Assembly (NCBI GenBank): GCA_002481545.1
Contig: DLEF01000032.1
Location: 1 to 28,698 of the forward strand
Source of the DNA: Cyanobacteria bacterium UBA7753
GTDB taxonomy: Bacteria; Cyanobacteriota; Vampirovibrionia; Gastranaerophilales; Gastranaerophilaceae
DNA: 28,698 nucleotides
Reading direction: 5' to 3'
Made by a program: the position numbers and the translations under genes. Below are positions 7,142-14,669 of this stretch, one piece after another. The notes beneath the pieces were generated by a model. That model worked only from the letters and a program-made list of their open reading frames with translations, searched no databases and was not told the DNA's origin. Numbering within the stretch: position 1 is the first letter of the stretch; every line of letters starts with the position of its first letter.

Positions 7142-9012
7142 TTCTTAAACTCCTTATCTATATACAACTCCTCTATATTATACGTTAAACCCGACAGAGT
7201 GGACGGATAAATATTTTTTATCTTCCTGCGGATTGCATAAATCCTGATAGGCGAATATAAATAAACAATAGGCGCCTCATTATAGATTATTTGCTGATAT
7301 TCGTCATAATATTTCTTTCTCTCATTGAAATTAGTACACAAAGCACCTTTCTCAAACAGAGTATCAATCCTCTTTTCCCAAGGAAGCGGATAGATATGAC
7401 CTGCCTTGATATCGGCTGCGGAGCGTTGGTTAAACAAGTGCAGAGGTCCTGCCGAGCTCCATACGTTTTTGCCGTTATGAGGCTCTAAAGGGGAGCCCGT
7501 TAATCCCAAAATAATCATATCCCAATTGTATGAATTGGTTATTTTGTTAACGAGAGAATTAAACTCAATCGGTTTAAAGTTGACTTTTATCCCGATATCC
7601 GCCAAATCCTGTTTAATCATTACCCCGAGGGCTTCTCTTTCGGTATTTCCCGCATTTGTAGACAAATCTATCTCAACTCGGTTGCCGTATTTGTCGTACA
7701 ATTTGCCGTTCTTGAGTCTAAAACCGCTTTTATGCAAATACGCAAGCGCAGTCTTTATGTCTCTTTTATGCCCTGTGATTTTTTTGTTATAAAATATTCC
7801 GCTCGGACTTTCTGCCGTAAACAGCGGAGTTGCCATTCCGTTTGCGATATTTTGAACCATTCCTTGTCTGTCGAGTGCGTAATCAATAGCTTTGCGGAAG
7901 TTTCTGTCCCCAAACCATCTCTGTTTATACTGTGGTACAAAATATTTGCCAGTGTCTTTGTTCTTTCTGTTGTTCAGATTGATTGCAACAAACATTGTGC
8001 CGTTATCCGCTCCAAGGTTATATATGACATAATCGGAGTGAGCCTCCTTTGCCTTATATCGTGCAACGTCTCCGCCTCTTAAGGATATATCGTCAATCTC
8101 GCCCGCTTCAAACTTCAATATCTGGTTATTGATATCTCCGACAATTAAATAAATAATCTTATTTATATAAGGCAGTCTGTCACCGTTTTTATTTATCATG
8201 TAATAATTAGGATTTTTCTCAAAAACCACTCTTTGAGCAGGAATGTATTCCTTGAGTCGGAAAGCACCACTTGTTACAATATCTTTAGGATTAGTGTTTG
8301 TAGCCAAAAATCTGTCAAAATTCTTTTGCCAATCTCTGTCTTTAGCAAAATAATGCTTTGGCGCAATAGGCGCAGACAGAGCTCTCAAAAACGGAGCAAA
8401 CGGACGCTTAATAGTAAATTCTACCGTATAATTATCAAGTTTTCTAATCTTGGGCAACTCTCCGGCAATCACAAGTTCATCTCTTATAGAAGTGTTCCCA
8501 AGCCCTGCAAAGATAATATCGTTCCACGTGAACATCACGTCATCCGCCGTAATCGGTTTGCCATCCGACCATTTAATACCCTTTCTCAATGTGATTATAT
8601 ATTTTGTTCCGTTCTTATTGCTTTTTACGCCCTTGGCAAGTTTTGGGATAACCTCCCCCGTCATTGGGTTAGATGTAAAAAGCCCGTCATACATAACATC
8701 CGCCATAGTGGAAGATGTCGCATCAGTTGAGGTAAACGGGTTAAAGGTCTTAGGCCCCTCTCCGATAGTCGAAGTCACATATTCGCCCCCGAATTGTCCG
8801 ACAGGGAGCTGTGATTGCAAATAGTCCACCCCGTCTATAGTCTTTGTCTTTGGGCACGGATAAGGTTTGTTTATAGCAACCGCATCAGGGTTAGGCTTAA
8901 TGTCGGCAGTGTCAAAAGTATAGCCGGAATTATTATCGTCTTTCCTAATCAACACCCCAAGTAATATTATTATTACAAATAATGTAAGAACCAAGCCCAA
9001 TATTTTCTTCAT
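7138..9012 (-). CDS. oppA: Extracellular solute-binding protein, family 5 (OppA-like)
   Basis: The substrate-binding component of the importer, SBP_bac_5 type, 624 residues. It starts MKKILGLVLTLFVIIILLGV, a basic and hydrophobic signal-anchor. There is no lipobox cysteine directly after it, so it is likely held in the inner membrane by an uncleaved anchor rather than by lipid. Family features include PKTFNPFTSTDATSS, LRKGIKWSDGKPITADDVMF, KNPNYYMINKNGDRLPYI and FRKAIDYALDRQGMVQ. No clear Shine-Dalgarno site precedes the ATG. It is first in the minus-strand operon oppA-oppB-oppC. OppD/OppF ATPases are absent from the window, so they must be elsewhere or shared. A role in peptide uptake is inferred from the family. 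Confidence 0.93.
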   Translation of the reverse strand: MKKILGLVLTLFVIIILLGVLIRKDDNNSGYTFDTADIKPNPDAVAINKPYPCPKTKTIDGVDYLQSQLPVGQFGGEYVTSTIGEGPKTFNPFTSTDATSSTMADVMYDGLFTSNPMTGEVIPKLAKGVKSNKNGTKYIITLRKGIKWSDGKPITADDVMFTWNDIIFAGLGNTSIRDELVIAGELPKIRKLDNYTVEFTIKRPFAPFLRALSAPIAPKHYFAKDRDWQKNFDRFLATNTNPKDIVTSGAFRLKEYIPAQRVVFEKNPNYYMINKNGDRLPYINKIIYLIVGDINNQILKFEAGEIDDISLRGGDVARYKAKEAHSDYVIYNLGADNGTMFVAINLNNRKNKDTGKYFVPQYKQRWFGDRNFRKAIDYALDRQGMVQNIANGMATPLFTAESPSGIFYNKKITGHKRDIKTALAYLHKSGFRLKNGKLYDKYGNRVEIDLSTNAGNTEREALGVMIKQDLADIGIKVNFKPIEFNSLVNKITNSYNWDMIILGLTGSPLEPHNGKNVWSSAGPLHLFNQRSAADIKAGHIYPLPWEKRIDTLFEKGALCTNFNERKKYYDEYQQIIYNEAPIVYLYSPIRIYAIRRKIKNIYPSTLSGLTYNIEELYIDKEFKK

Positions 9013-9097
9013 ACATTAAGGATAGCATAAAATCAAGATTTTTTATAATTGTACACATAGGGTAATGCATAATGCATAATTCGTAATTCATAATTTA

Positions 9098-9132
9098 AAG
9101 GCACTAAGATACTAAGGCTCTAGGGCACTAAG
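9098..9132. repeat. Octamer-repeat block 4 (CTAAG family)
   Basis: Four units: GCACTAAG, ATACTAAG, GCTCTAGG, GCACTAAG. The block lies upstream of oppA in the 9013-9423 intergenic stretch. Just before it is AATTCGTAATTCATAAT (about 9078-9094), which recurs inverted near 11977-11993. Confidence 0.75.
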
Positions 9133-9169
9133 AAAGAGGAATTTTAAGTTATTAAATTTATTAATTATT

Positions 9170-9196
9170 GTTGGTGCGGTGGTGACCGCACCCTAC
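9170..9196 (-). repeat. REP-like palindrome with GTAG head (left half of an inverted pair)
   Basis: The minus strand reads GTAGGGTGCGGTCACCACCG followed by CACCAAC. The stem is GGTGCGGT/ACCGCACC type. With 9249-9275 it forms an inverted pair around about 50 nt, as in bacterial interspersed mosaic elements. Confidence 0.75.
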
Positions 9197-9248
9197 TTTT
9201 ACTGAATAGTTTTCTTTTTGTTTTTATTTTTGCTTCGTCCGTTGCAGA

Positions 9249-9275
9249 GTAGGGTGCGGTCACTACCGCACCAAA
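9249..9275 (+). repeat. REP-like palindrome with GTAG head (right half of an inverted pair)
   Basis: The plus strand reads GTAGGGTGCGGTCACTACCG followed by CACCAAA. It is almost identical to 9170-9196 in the opposite orientation and to 12761-12787. Apart from these repeats and a terminator I see nothing in 9013-9423. Confidence 0.75.
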
Positions 9276-9356
9276 CCAATACTATAAAAACAAAAATGTA
9301 TGCCATAGCATACCTAAGTATCAACTGGAATATAAGACAAGAAACGAACATTAATT

Positions 9357-9390
9357 AAAAAGAGATATGCCATTTTGACATATCTCTTTT
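9357..9390. terminator. Bidirectional intrinsic terminator
   Basis: AAAAGAGATATG (9358-9369) pairs perfectly with CATATCTCTTTT (9379-9390) across a 9-nt loop. U-rich tails follow in both directions. It lies about 35 nt beyond the acyl-CoA synthetase stop codon on the minus strand, so it most likely ends that transcript. Confidence 0.8.
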
Positions 9391-9423
9391 ATTATTTTTG
9401 TATGTTATTTTGAATAATTCAAA

Positions 9424-11589
9424 CTAACATGCACCGCAAGTTGCGCACATTTCAGAACAACCCAAAGCTTCCTTAGCTTCGTCCATTCTTACTTTGATAC
9501 GACCGTCTACTGCTATGCCTTCACCGGTTGTTTCAGAAATCAACAATGGGTTGATATCCAATTCATCGATGAATTTATAATCGTTAACCAATTGAGATAA
9601 TCTCAACAAGGTTTCCTTGATTTGGTCGATTTGAGCAGGTTTAGTACCTCTTGCACCTTCTAACAATTTGTATGCCTTAACTGATTTAATCATTTCTTCA
9701 GCATCCATATCAGTCAAAGGAGCTATTCTGAAGGTTACATCCTTCATAACTTCTACGAATACACCGCCTAAACCGAACATCATCATTGGTCCGTATTGAG
9801 GATCAGTTGCGATACCGCAAACCATTTCACGGTTACCTTTAACCATTTCTTGGATGATTACACCTTCTAAGCCTTCCAACAATCCTTTTTCTTCAAGTCT
9901 TGCCAAAAGTGCTTTGTATTCTTTTCTCAATTGTTCTTCATTCTTGATGTTTACAACAACACCGCCGACATCTGTCTTGTGAGAAGTTGTCTTTGATGTC
10001 ATCTTCATAACAACAGGGTATCCGATTGAGTTACCGAGGTTTACAACTTCTTCTTCGTTAGTTGCAAGACCGTATTTGCAAGCTCTGATACCGTAAGCGT
10101 TAAGAACATCGATTGATTCCAATGTAGTCAATTGAGCTCTGCCATCCTTGATTGCTTTCTTAATGATAGATTCAACTTTTGCTCTGTCTACGTCGTAAAC
10201 AGGGATTTTACCTTCAGATCTTTCCATCCATAATCTTTGTTGATTAAGTCTGTTCAAACCGTCTGCAGCTTGTTCAGCGTACATAAAGAACGGAATATTA
10301 ACATCCATATCGGAAAGTTTTGTGAAGAATTCGTTCTTTGTCATGAATACACCAATTACAGGTTTTTCAGGATGTTCAGCCTTAATTTCCATCAAAGCTT
10401 TTGCAACATCAATATCTTTCAAACCTAAGAACGGTAAGTAGATACAAATAATCATATCTACGTTATCATCAGCAATAACTGTTTCCAAAGTTTGTTTGTA
10501 GTGTTCGATAGGTGCTGATGCAATCATATCGATAGGGTTCTTAACAGATGCTGCTGAAGGTAAGAAACTTCTCAATTTTTCTTTTGTAGCATCTGAAATC
10601 TTAGCCATGTGCATACCGTATTCTGATACAGCATCTGTAGCCATGATACCGGGGCCGCCTGAGTTTGTAATGATAGCTACTCTGTCGCCTTTCGGGATAG
10701 GGCAGTTAGCAAATACTTTTGCGGTTTCAAACAAGTTTTGAAGTGAAAATTCTCTGATTACACCTGATTGTTTCAACAATGCAGCTGCTGCCTTGTCGGC
10801 ACCTGCAAGAGAACCTGTGTGAGAAGATGCAGCTGATGCACCTGCTGCAGAACGACCTGCCTTAAGAGCAAGGATAGGTTTCTTCTTAGATACTCTTGTA
10901 GCCAATTTTCTGAAGTTTGAAGGATCTTGAATAGATTCCATATAAAGAAGAATTTGTTGTACATCGTCTTCATTTTCCCAATATTCAAGAGCTGTTTCAG
11001 CGTTTACATCAGCTTGGTTACCGATTGAAATGAATTGTGCAAAACCTAGGTTCAAGTCTTTAAGGATGTTCAAAATACCACCGCCTAAAGCACCTGATTG
11101 AGATACGAAACCAATGTGTCCTCTTTCAGGCAATGATTCTGCGAAACAACCGTCCATTCTGATGTCAGGTTTTGTGTTTACAACACCTAAGCAGTTAGGA
11201 CCTACACATCTCATGCCGTATTCTTTAACTTTTTCAAGAAGTTGTCTTTCTAATTCAGCACCTTCTTTACCGGTTTCTTTGAAACCTGCTGTGATTATAC
11301 AAAGTCCTTTGATACCCTTTTCATGACATTGGTCAATTGTTGAGAGAACGAACTTAGCGTTTACAACAATGATAGCCAAATCTATTTCATCAGGAATATC
11401 AGTAACTTTTTGATATGCTTGTAAACCTTGGATAATTCCGCCTTTTGGGTTTACAGGATAAATTTTCCCGTTGAATTTGTATTCTTCTAATCTTTTCATC
11501 AAATCAGATCCGATTGTATGATCTTTTGTTGAAGCACCGATAACCGCAATGGATTTCGGTTTCATAATCTTGTCTAAATTTGCTGCCAT
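9424..11589 (-). CDS. Acetyl/acyl-CoA synthetase (ADP-forming), fused alpha-beta
   Basis: This enzyme converts acyl-CoA, ADP and phosphate to the acid, ATP and CoA, the usual energy-saving last step of acetate formation in fermenters. The 721 residues carry, in order, a CoA-binding Rossmann domain (KPKSIAVIGAS at 11-20), a succinyl-CoA-ligase-like domain (VSQSGALGGG at 162-171), and the phospho-histidine segment SSHTGSLAG with His at residue 257. A second ligase domain (TNSGGPG) and a C-terminal ATP-grasp domain (about 490-700, GYPVVMKM, INPLL) complete it. Glu218 in YMES and His257 fall at the positions described for archaeal enzymes. There is no GNAT domain, so it is not a Pat-type acetyltransferase. 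The start has AAAGGA about 10 nt upstream. The protein ends in an unusual Cys-rich tail, GCSEMCATCGAC. Confidence 0.93.
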   Translation of the reverse strand: MAANLDKIMKPKSIAVIGASTKDHTIGSDLMKRLEEYKFNGKIYPVNPKGGIIQGLQAYQKVTDIPDEIDLAIIVVNAKFVLSTIDQCHEKGIKGLCIITAGFKETGKEGAELERQLLEKVKEYGMRCVGPNCLGVVNTKPDIRMDGCFAESLPERGHIGFVSQSGALGGGILNILKDLNLGFAQFISIGNQADVNAETALEYWENEDDVQQILLYMESIQDPSNFRKLATRVSKKKPILALKAGRSAAGASAASSHTGSLAGADKAAAALLKQSGVIREFSLQNLFETAKVFANCPIPKGDRVAIITNSGGPGIMATDAVSEYGMHMAKISDATKEKLRSFLPSAASVKNPIDMIASAPIEHYKQTLETVIADDNVDMIICIYLPFLGLKDIDVAKALMEIKAEHPEKPVIGVFMTKNEFFTKLSDMDVNIPFFMYAEQAADGLNRLNQQRLWMERSEGKIPVYDVDRAKVESIIKKAIKDGRAQLTTLESIDVLNAYGIRACKYGLATNEEEVVNLGNSIGYPVVMKMTSKTTSHKTDVGGVVVNIKNEEQLRKEYKALLARLEEKGLLEGLEGVIIQEMVKGNREMVCGIATDPQYGPMMMFGLGGVFVEVMKDVTFRIAPLTDMDAEEMIKSVKAYKLLEGARGTKPAQIDQIKETLLRLSQLVNDYKFIDELDINPLLISETTGEGIAVDGRIKVRMDEAKEALGCSEMCATCGAC

Positions 11590-11695
11590 TTTTTATTGTC
11601 CTTTCTTTTGTGATATGTGACATTTTATAATTTAATTGTACAACAAAAACATAATAAACATGCAATCTTGAGCACGTTTTTTATAGAAATGTTAA

Positions 11696-11731
11696 AAGAA
11701 TAATAAATGCGGTATTTTTGATATTATTCTT
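11696..11731 (-). terminator. Possible AT-rich terminator overlapping a stop codon
   Basis: AAGAATAATA (11696-11705) and TATTATTCTT (11722-11731) form a 10-bp AT-rich stem with a 16-nt loop, then TTAAC on the minus strand. It overlaps the stop codon of the 61-residue gene. The large loop and short U-tract make it weak. Confidence 0.4.
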
Positions 11732-11915
11732 ATTCAGTTTGACTTCTTAATTGATTCAGATATTGTTCTAATTTTTCTTTTTCTTCAGGTGTTACACGTT
11801 TATAAAATACAACGGTTTCAGGCTTAATTTTACCTATTTTTACGCCTTTTTTGCGACCGCCGCCACGCCAACCGCCTCTGCCTTTACCTGAACCTTTTAT
11901 ATATTCTTCTGCCAT
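11730..11915 (-). CDS. Small basic Gly/Arg-rich protein with a helix-forming tail
   Basis: This 61-residue protein has two parts. Residues 1-27 are very basic and Gly-rich (GSGKGRGGWRGGGRKKGVK), similar to the GxGRKKG arms in front of ribbon-helix-helix or phage small-subunit DNA-binding proteins. Residues 34-58, VVFYKRVTPEEKEKLEQYLNQLR, look like a short strand followed by an amphipathic helix, as in ribbon-helix-helix folds. AAGGATAAG lies about 13 nt upstream of the ATG. A nucleic-acid-binding role is likely from composition. Whether it is a DNA-binding regulator or an RGG-type RNA-binding protein cannot be told. It lies between the radical SAM gene and the acyl-CoA synthetase on the same strand. 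Confidence 0.7.
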   Translation of the reverse strand: MAEEYIKGSGKGRGGWRGGGRKKGVKIGKIKPETVVFYKRVTPEEKEKLEQYLNQLRSQTE

Positions 11916-11941
11916 AAAATTTTCTTATCCTTGTTGAATAT

Positions 11942-11967
11942 GTAGATTGGGCATTCCTGTCCAACAA
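11942..11967 (+). repeat. REP-like palindrome with GTAG head
   Basis: GTAGATTGGGCATTCCTGTC followed by CAACAA. The layout matches 6099-6123, but one stem mismatch (GGGCA/TGTCC) makes this a degenerate copy. Confidence 0.6.
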
Positions 11968-12001
11968 AAATCTTATATTATGAATTACGAATTACTCATT
12001 A

Positions 12002-12625
12002 TTAATATCCGTTCGGGATATATTCTCTGTTGCGGAAATTTGCACCTAAGTCTTTGGCTATGTTTTCGCATTGTTCTATGTTTACGTCATAATCCTTGTA
12101 TTTTGATACAACGGATAATGTCGTTTTGAAACCTAAAGAGGATGCCTCTTTGGCAAATTTTTTCATTTCTTCATAAGCATTGTCGATTTTCGGTTGAGAT
12201 AATTCTTTGTACAACTTTTCATCTTGCGCGTTCAGACTGATTGAAAATTCATCCACAAGCCCCTTTAGTTCAGGCAAGATGTCTTTTTTGTTGATAGCGT
12301 TACCATGCCCGTTCGTATTTACTTTGATATAGGTCGTCGGATAATTTTCCTTTATCCATTGTGCGACTTCTTTCAAAATCTCGGTTTTCATTGTAGGTTC
12401 ACCATAACCGCAGAAGGTTACACCCTTTGACAGTTTGTCAAGGTGCGGTTTGAGCTGTTCTATAACATCATTTGCCGTTATTTTCTCTGTTTCAAGCCAC
12501 ATATTAGTGCCCACTACATCATCTTTTTGATGTCTTAGGCAAAATATGCAATTATTTGTACACATATTTGTCAAATTGATATAAATTTTTCCGTCTAATA
12601 TATAAACTAAATTTTCTTCTTTCAT
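12002..12625 (-). CDS. Radical SAM protein, TatD-associated type
   Basis: A small radical SAM enzyme. From the ATG at 12625 it has 207 residues and begins MKEENLVYILDGKIYINLTN. An in-frame TTG start at 12646 would add seven residues, but AGGTG sits at the right distance only before the ATG. The 4Fe-4S motif CTNNCIFC gives cysteines at residues 22, 26 and 29, with spacing C-x3-C-x2-C. TFCGYGEPTMK is the SAM-binding GGE-like motif and VNTNGHGNA a later barrel strand. The length and sequence recall the TatD-linked radical SAM family (TIGR04038-like), whose substrate is unknown. No tatD gene is in this window. The next gene upstream on this strand is serS, 180 bp away, separated by REP-like repeats. 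Confidence 0.88.
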   Translation of the reverse strand: MKEENLVYILDGKIYINLTNMCTNNCIFCLRHQKDDVVGTNMWLETEKITANDVIEQLKPHLDKLSKGVTFCGYGEPTMKTEILKEVAQWIKENYPTTYIKVNTNGHGNAINKKDILPELKGLVDEFSISLNAQDEKLYKELSQPKIDNAYEEMKKFAKEASSLGFKTTLSVVSKYKDYDVNIEQCENIAKDLGANFRNREYIPNGY

Positions 12626-12676
12626 AACGTCACCTATTTGGTACAAACAAATGCACCCTATAATTTTTTAATTATA

Positions 12677-12701
12677 GTTGGCAGACTAAAGTCTACCCTA
12701 C
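12677..12701 (-). repeat. REP-like palindrome with GTAG head
   Basis: The minus strand reads GTAGGGTAGACTTTAGTCTG and then CCAAC. The stem is AGACT/AGTCT. It is the first of three consecutive copies that fill the 12626-12805 gap. Confidence 0.65.
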
Positions 12702-12720
12702 CACTCGACTTCCGACAACA

Positions 12721-12748
12721 CTTTGTCGGATTAGTAAATCCGCCCTAC
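12721..12748 (-). repeat. REP-like palindrome with GTAG head
   Basis: The minus strand reads GTAGGGCGGATTTACTAATC and then CGACAAAG. The stem is CGGAT/ATCCG. It is the second of three consecutive copies. Confidence 0.7.
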
Positions 12749-12760
12749 TTTAACTATAAA

Positions 12761-12787
12761 GTAGGGTGCGGTCACCGCCGCACCAAC
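12761..12787 (+). repeat. REP-like palindrome with GTAG head
   Basis: The plus strand reads GTAGGGTGCGGTCACCGCCG and then CACCAAC. It is near-identical to 9249-9275 and forms a tail-to-tail pair with 12721-12748. It lies 18 nt past the serS stop codon. Confidence 0.75.
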
Positions 12788-12805
12788 TACATCATAATAT
12801 CTTTA

Positions 12806-14068
12806 TTAAATAACATCAAATCCTGTGTATTTTCTCAATACTTCAGGGATAACAACAGTACCGTCAGCCTGTTGGAAGTTTTCGATAATAGCTGCGAAGG
12901 TTCTACCGACAGCCAAGCCAGATCCGTTGATTGTGTGAACAAATCTTACTTTGCCGTTTTTATCTCTGTATCTGATGTTTGCACGTCTTGCCTGATAGTC
13001 GCCATAGTTTGAACAGCTTGAAATTTCTTTGAAGTTGTTGTAAGAAGGCAACCAAACCTCTAAGTCATAGCACTTGTTAGCGGAAAATCCGATATCTGAT
13101 GTGCAAAGTGCTACACGTCTGAACGGCAAGCCTAAAAGCTCAAGCATTTTTTCACCGTTTTGAGTAAGTTTCTCGTGCTCTTCAACACTTGTTTCAGGAG
13201 TAGTCAACTTAACCATTTCAACCTTGTTGAATTGGTGTACTCTGATTAAACCTCTGGTATCTTTACCTGCAGAACCTGCCTCACGTCTGAAACATGGAGT
13301 GTAAGCCGTCATATACTTAGGCAAATCACTCTCTGACAAGATTTCGTTTGCATAAATGTTTGTAACAGGAACTTCCGCAGTCGGAATAAGGTACAAATCT
13401 TCGTTCTCACACTTGTACATATCTTCGGCAAACTTAGGTAATTGTCCTGTCCCGGTCATTGTAGCGGAGTTTGCCATAAACGGAGGTAGTATTTCTTCAT
13501 AGCCTTCGTTTTCCGTGTGTTGATCCAAGAAGAAGTTAATGATAGCTCTTTCAAGTCTTGCGCCTTTACCTCTGTAAAGCGTAAATCTTGATTGAGAAAG
13601 TTTTACACCTCTTTCAAAATCAACAATATTCTTTTCTTCGCATATATCCCAGTGAGCTTTCGGTTCAAAATCAAACTTTGTAGGTTCACCGTGACGGGCA
13701 ACTTCTACGTTGTAATCCTCACTCGGACCTATCGGAGTAGTTTCATCAGGGATGTTTGGGATGTGTAATAACACATCTCTTTGTTTCGCATCCAACTCGG
13801 TTTGCTTTTCTTCCAATGATTTTACTTTGTCTCCAAGCTCTCTTACTTCTGCTTGAATAGCATCGGTATTTTCACCGTTTTTCTTCATCATACCGATTTT
13901 CTGAGATTCGCTTTTTCTTTTTGCTCTGAGCTCATCTGCCTCAGTCTGAACTTTTCTTCTTTCTTCATCAATCTTCAATACTTCATCGATTGACAAATCA
14001 GGGTTTCTTCTTTTCAATAATTCGTTTATCTTATCAGGATTTTCTCTAATCAATTTAATATCTAACAT
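12806..14068 (-). CDS. serS: Seryl-tRNA synthetase
   Basis: This class II synthetase charges tRNA-Ser in the cytoplasm. The 420 residues match the family. The N-terminal coiled-coil arm spans about residues 25-105 (NELLKRRNPDLSIDEVLKID onwards). The catalytic core shows the TAEVP serine-binding loop at 230-234, motif 2 as FRREAGSAGKDTRGLIRVHQ near 260-280, and motif 3 as NGSGLAVGRTFAAIIENFQQ near 381-400. The C-terminus VVIPEVLRKYTGFDVI is typical. AAGGAGTAAAG precedes the ATG. It lies downstream of tRNA-Arg on the same strand but is separated from it by a terminator, so it is probably transcribed on its own. Confidence 0.97.
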   Translation of the reverse strand: MLDIKLIRENPDKINELLKRRNPDLSIDEVLKIDEERRKVQTEADELRAKRKSESQKIGMMKKNGENTDAIQAEVRELGDKVKSLEEKQTELDAKQRDVLLHIPNIPDETTPIGPSEDYNVEVARHGEPTKFDFEPKAHWDICEEKNIVDFERGVKLSQSRFTLYRGKGARLERAIINFFLDQHTENEGYEEILPPFMANSATMTGTGQLPKFAEDMYKCENEDLYLIPTAEVPVTNIYANEILSESDLPKYMTAYTPCFRREAGSAGKDTRGLIRVHQFNKVEMVKLTTPETSVEEHEKLTQNGEKMLELLGLPFRRVALCTSDIGFSANKCYDLEVWLPSYNNFKEISSCSNYGDYQARRANIRYRDKNGKVRFVHTINGSGLAVGRTFAAIIENFQQADGTVVIPEVLRKYTGFDVI

Positions 14069-14144
14069 TCTTTACTCCTTATTAACCCACTTATTAACTA
14101 TTGTCTACATTATACAACAAAGAAAAAAGATTTATGACAGTAAC

Positions 14145-14167
14145 AAAAAAGAGCTTTTGAAAGCTCT
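14145..14167 (-). terminator. Intrinsic terminator after tRNA-Arg
   Basis: On the minus strand AGAGCTTTCAAAAGCTCT is followed by a run of Ts. A 7-8 bp stem with a short loop begins 15 nt beyond the tRNA 3' end. It separates the tRNA from serS. Confidence 0.85.
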
Positions 14168-14181
14168 ATATAAAAAGAAAA

Positions 14182-14255
14182 TACGCCTGGAGCGATTCGA
14201 ACGCTCGACCCATTGCTTAGAAGGCAATTGCTCTATCCAGCTGAGCTACAGACGC
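14182..14255 (-). tRNA. tRNA-Arg (anticodon UCU)
   Basis: The minus strand folds as a complete cloverleaf. The acceptor is GCGTCTG/CAGGCGT, with a G-U first pair and discriminator A. The D-arm is GCTC/GAGC, the anticodon stem ATTGC/GCAAT with loop CTTCTAA (anticodon TCT), and the T-arm GAGCG TTCGAAT CGCTC. CCA is not encoded. It reads AGA codons, which suit an AT-rich genome. Confidence 0.97.
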
Positions 14256-14400
14256 ATATTGTATGTTTTTAAATTTAATTTTCGCCACATTGATGATTGT
14301 CAATGTATTATTAAAATAGCATATCAAGATTGATTTGCAAGTTTTTCTTTTAAAATTTTTGTTAATATAGTGACAATACCTCATAATGAGTTTATATATA

Positions 14401-14426
14401 GATCCTGAAACAAGTTCAGGATGACA
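14401..14426. repeat. GATCCTGAAACAAGTTCAGG palindromic repeat
   Basis: An imperfect palindrome, TCCTGAA CAAG TTCAGGA, followed by TGACA. A second copy at 23565-23590 differs by C-to-T and G-to-A at paired positions, keeping the stem. This repeat type is widespread in bacterial intergenic DNA. Confidence 0.7.
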
Positions 14427-14445
14427 AACAACAACCATATTAATA

Positions 14446-14477
14446 CGAAAAAGGCAGATGCTGGTACAACTGCCTTT
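14446..14477 (-). terminator. Intrinsic terminator of the redox operon
   Basis: On the minus strand AAAGGCAG pairs with CTGCCTTT across a 12-nt loop and is followed by TTTTTCG. It lies about 190 nt beyond the last small ORF of the operon. The rest of 14256-14669 is AT-rich, with no gene that I can support. Confidence 0.65.
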
Positions 14478-14669
14478 CGTAAATGTGAATATGAATATCA
14501 AAGAAGTTTCAACTTAATTTTTTACTTAGTTTTGTAAACCTTGAATTTAATCTTATTTAATCTTACTTATTTTTCCCAACTTTAAATTATCTTAAATCCC
14601 GCTTACTCTTATATAAAGTTTTTCTATCCTAAATAATTGACTTTTTTGTTTTATACGTGTTACATATCT

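Noticed and set aside
8233..8824. Overlapping plus-strand frames inside oppA
   Set aside because: Antisense shadows of a well-supported coding gene, with no ribosome site and no similarity that I recognise.
2517..9132. Octamer blocks considered as CRISPR remnants
   Set aside because: The units are 8 nt and contiguous, without spacers, and no cas gene is present.
14217..14501. 94-codon open frame on the minus strand
   Set aside because: It runs through tRNA-Arg (SVAQLDRA is the typical reading of a tRNA) and the CTGAAACAAGTTCAG repeat.
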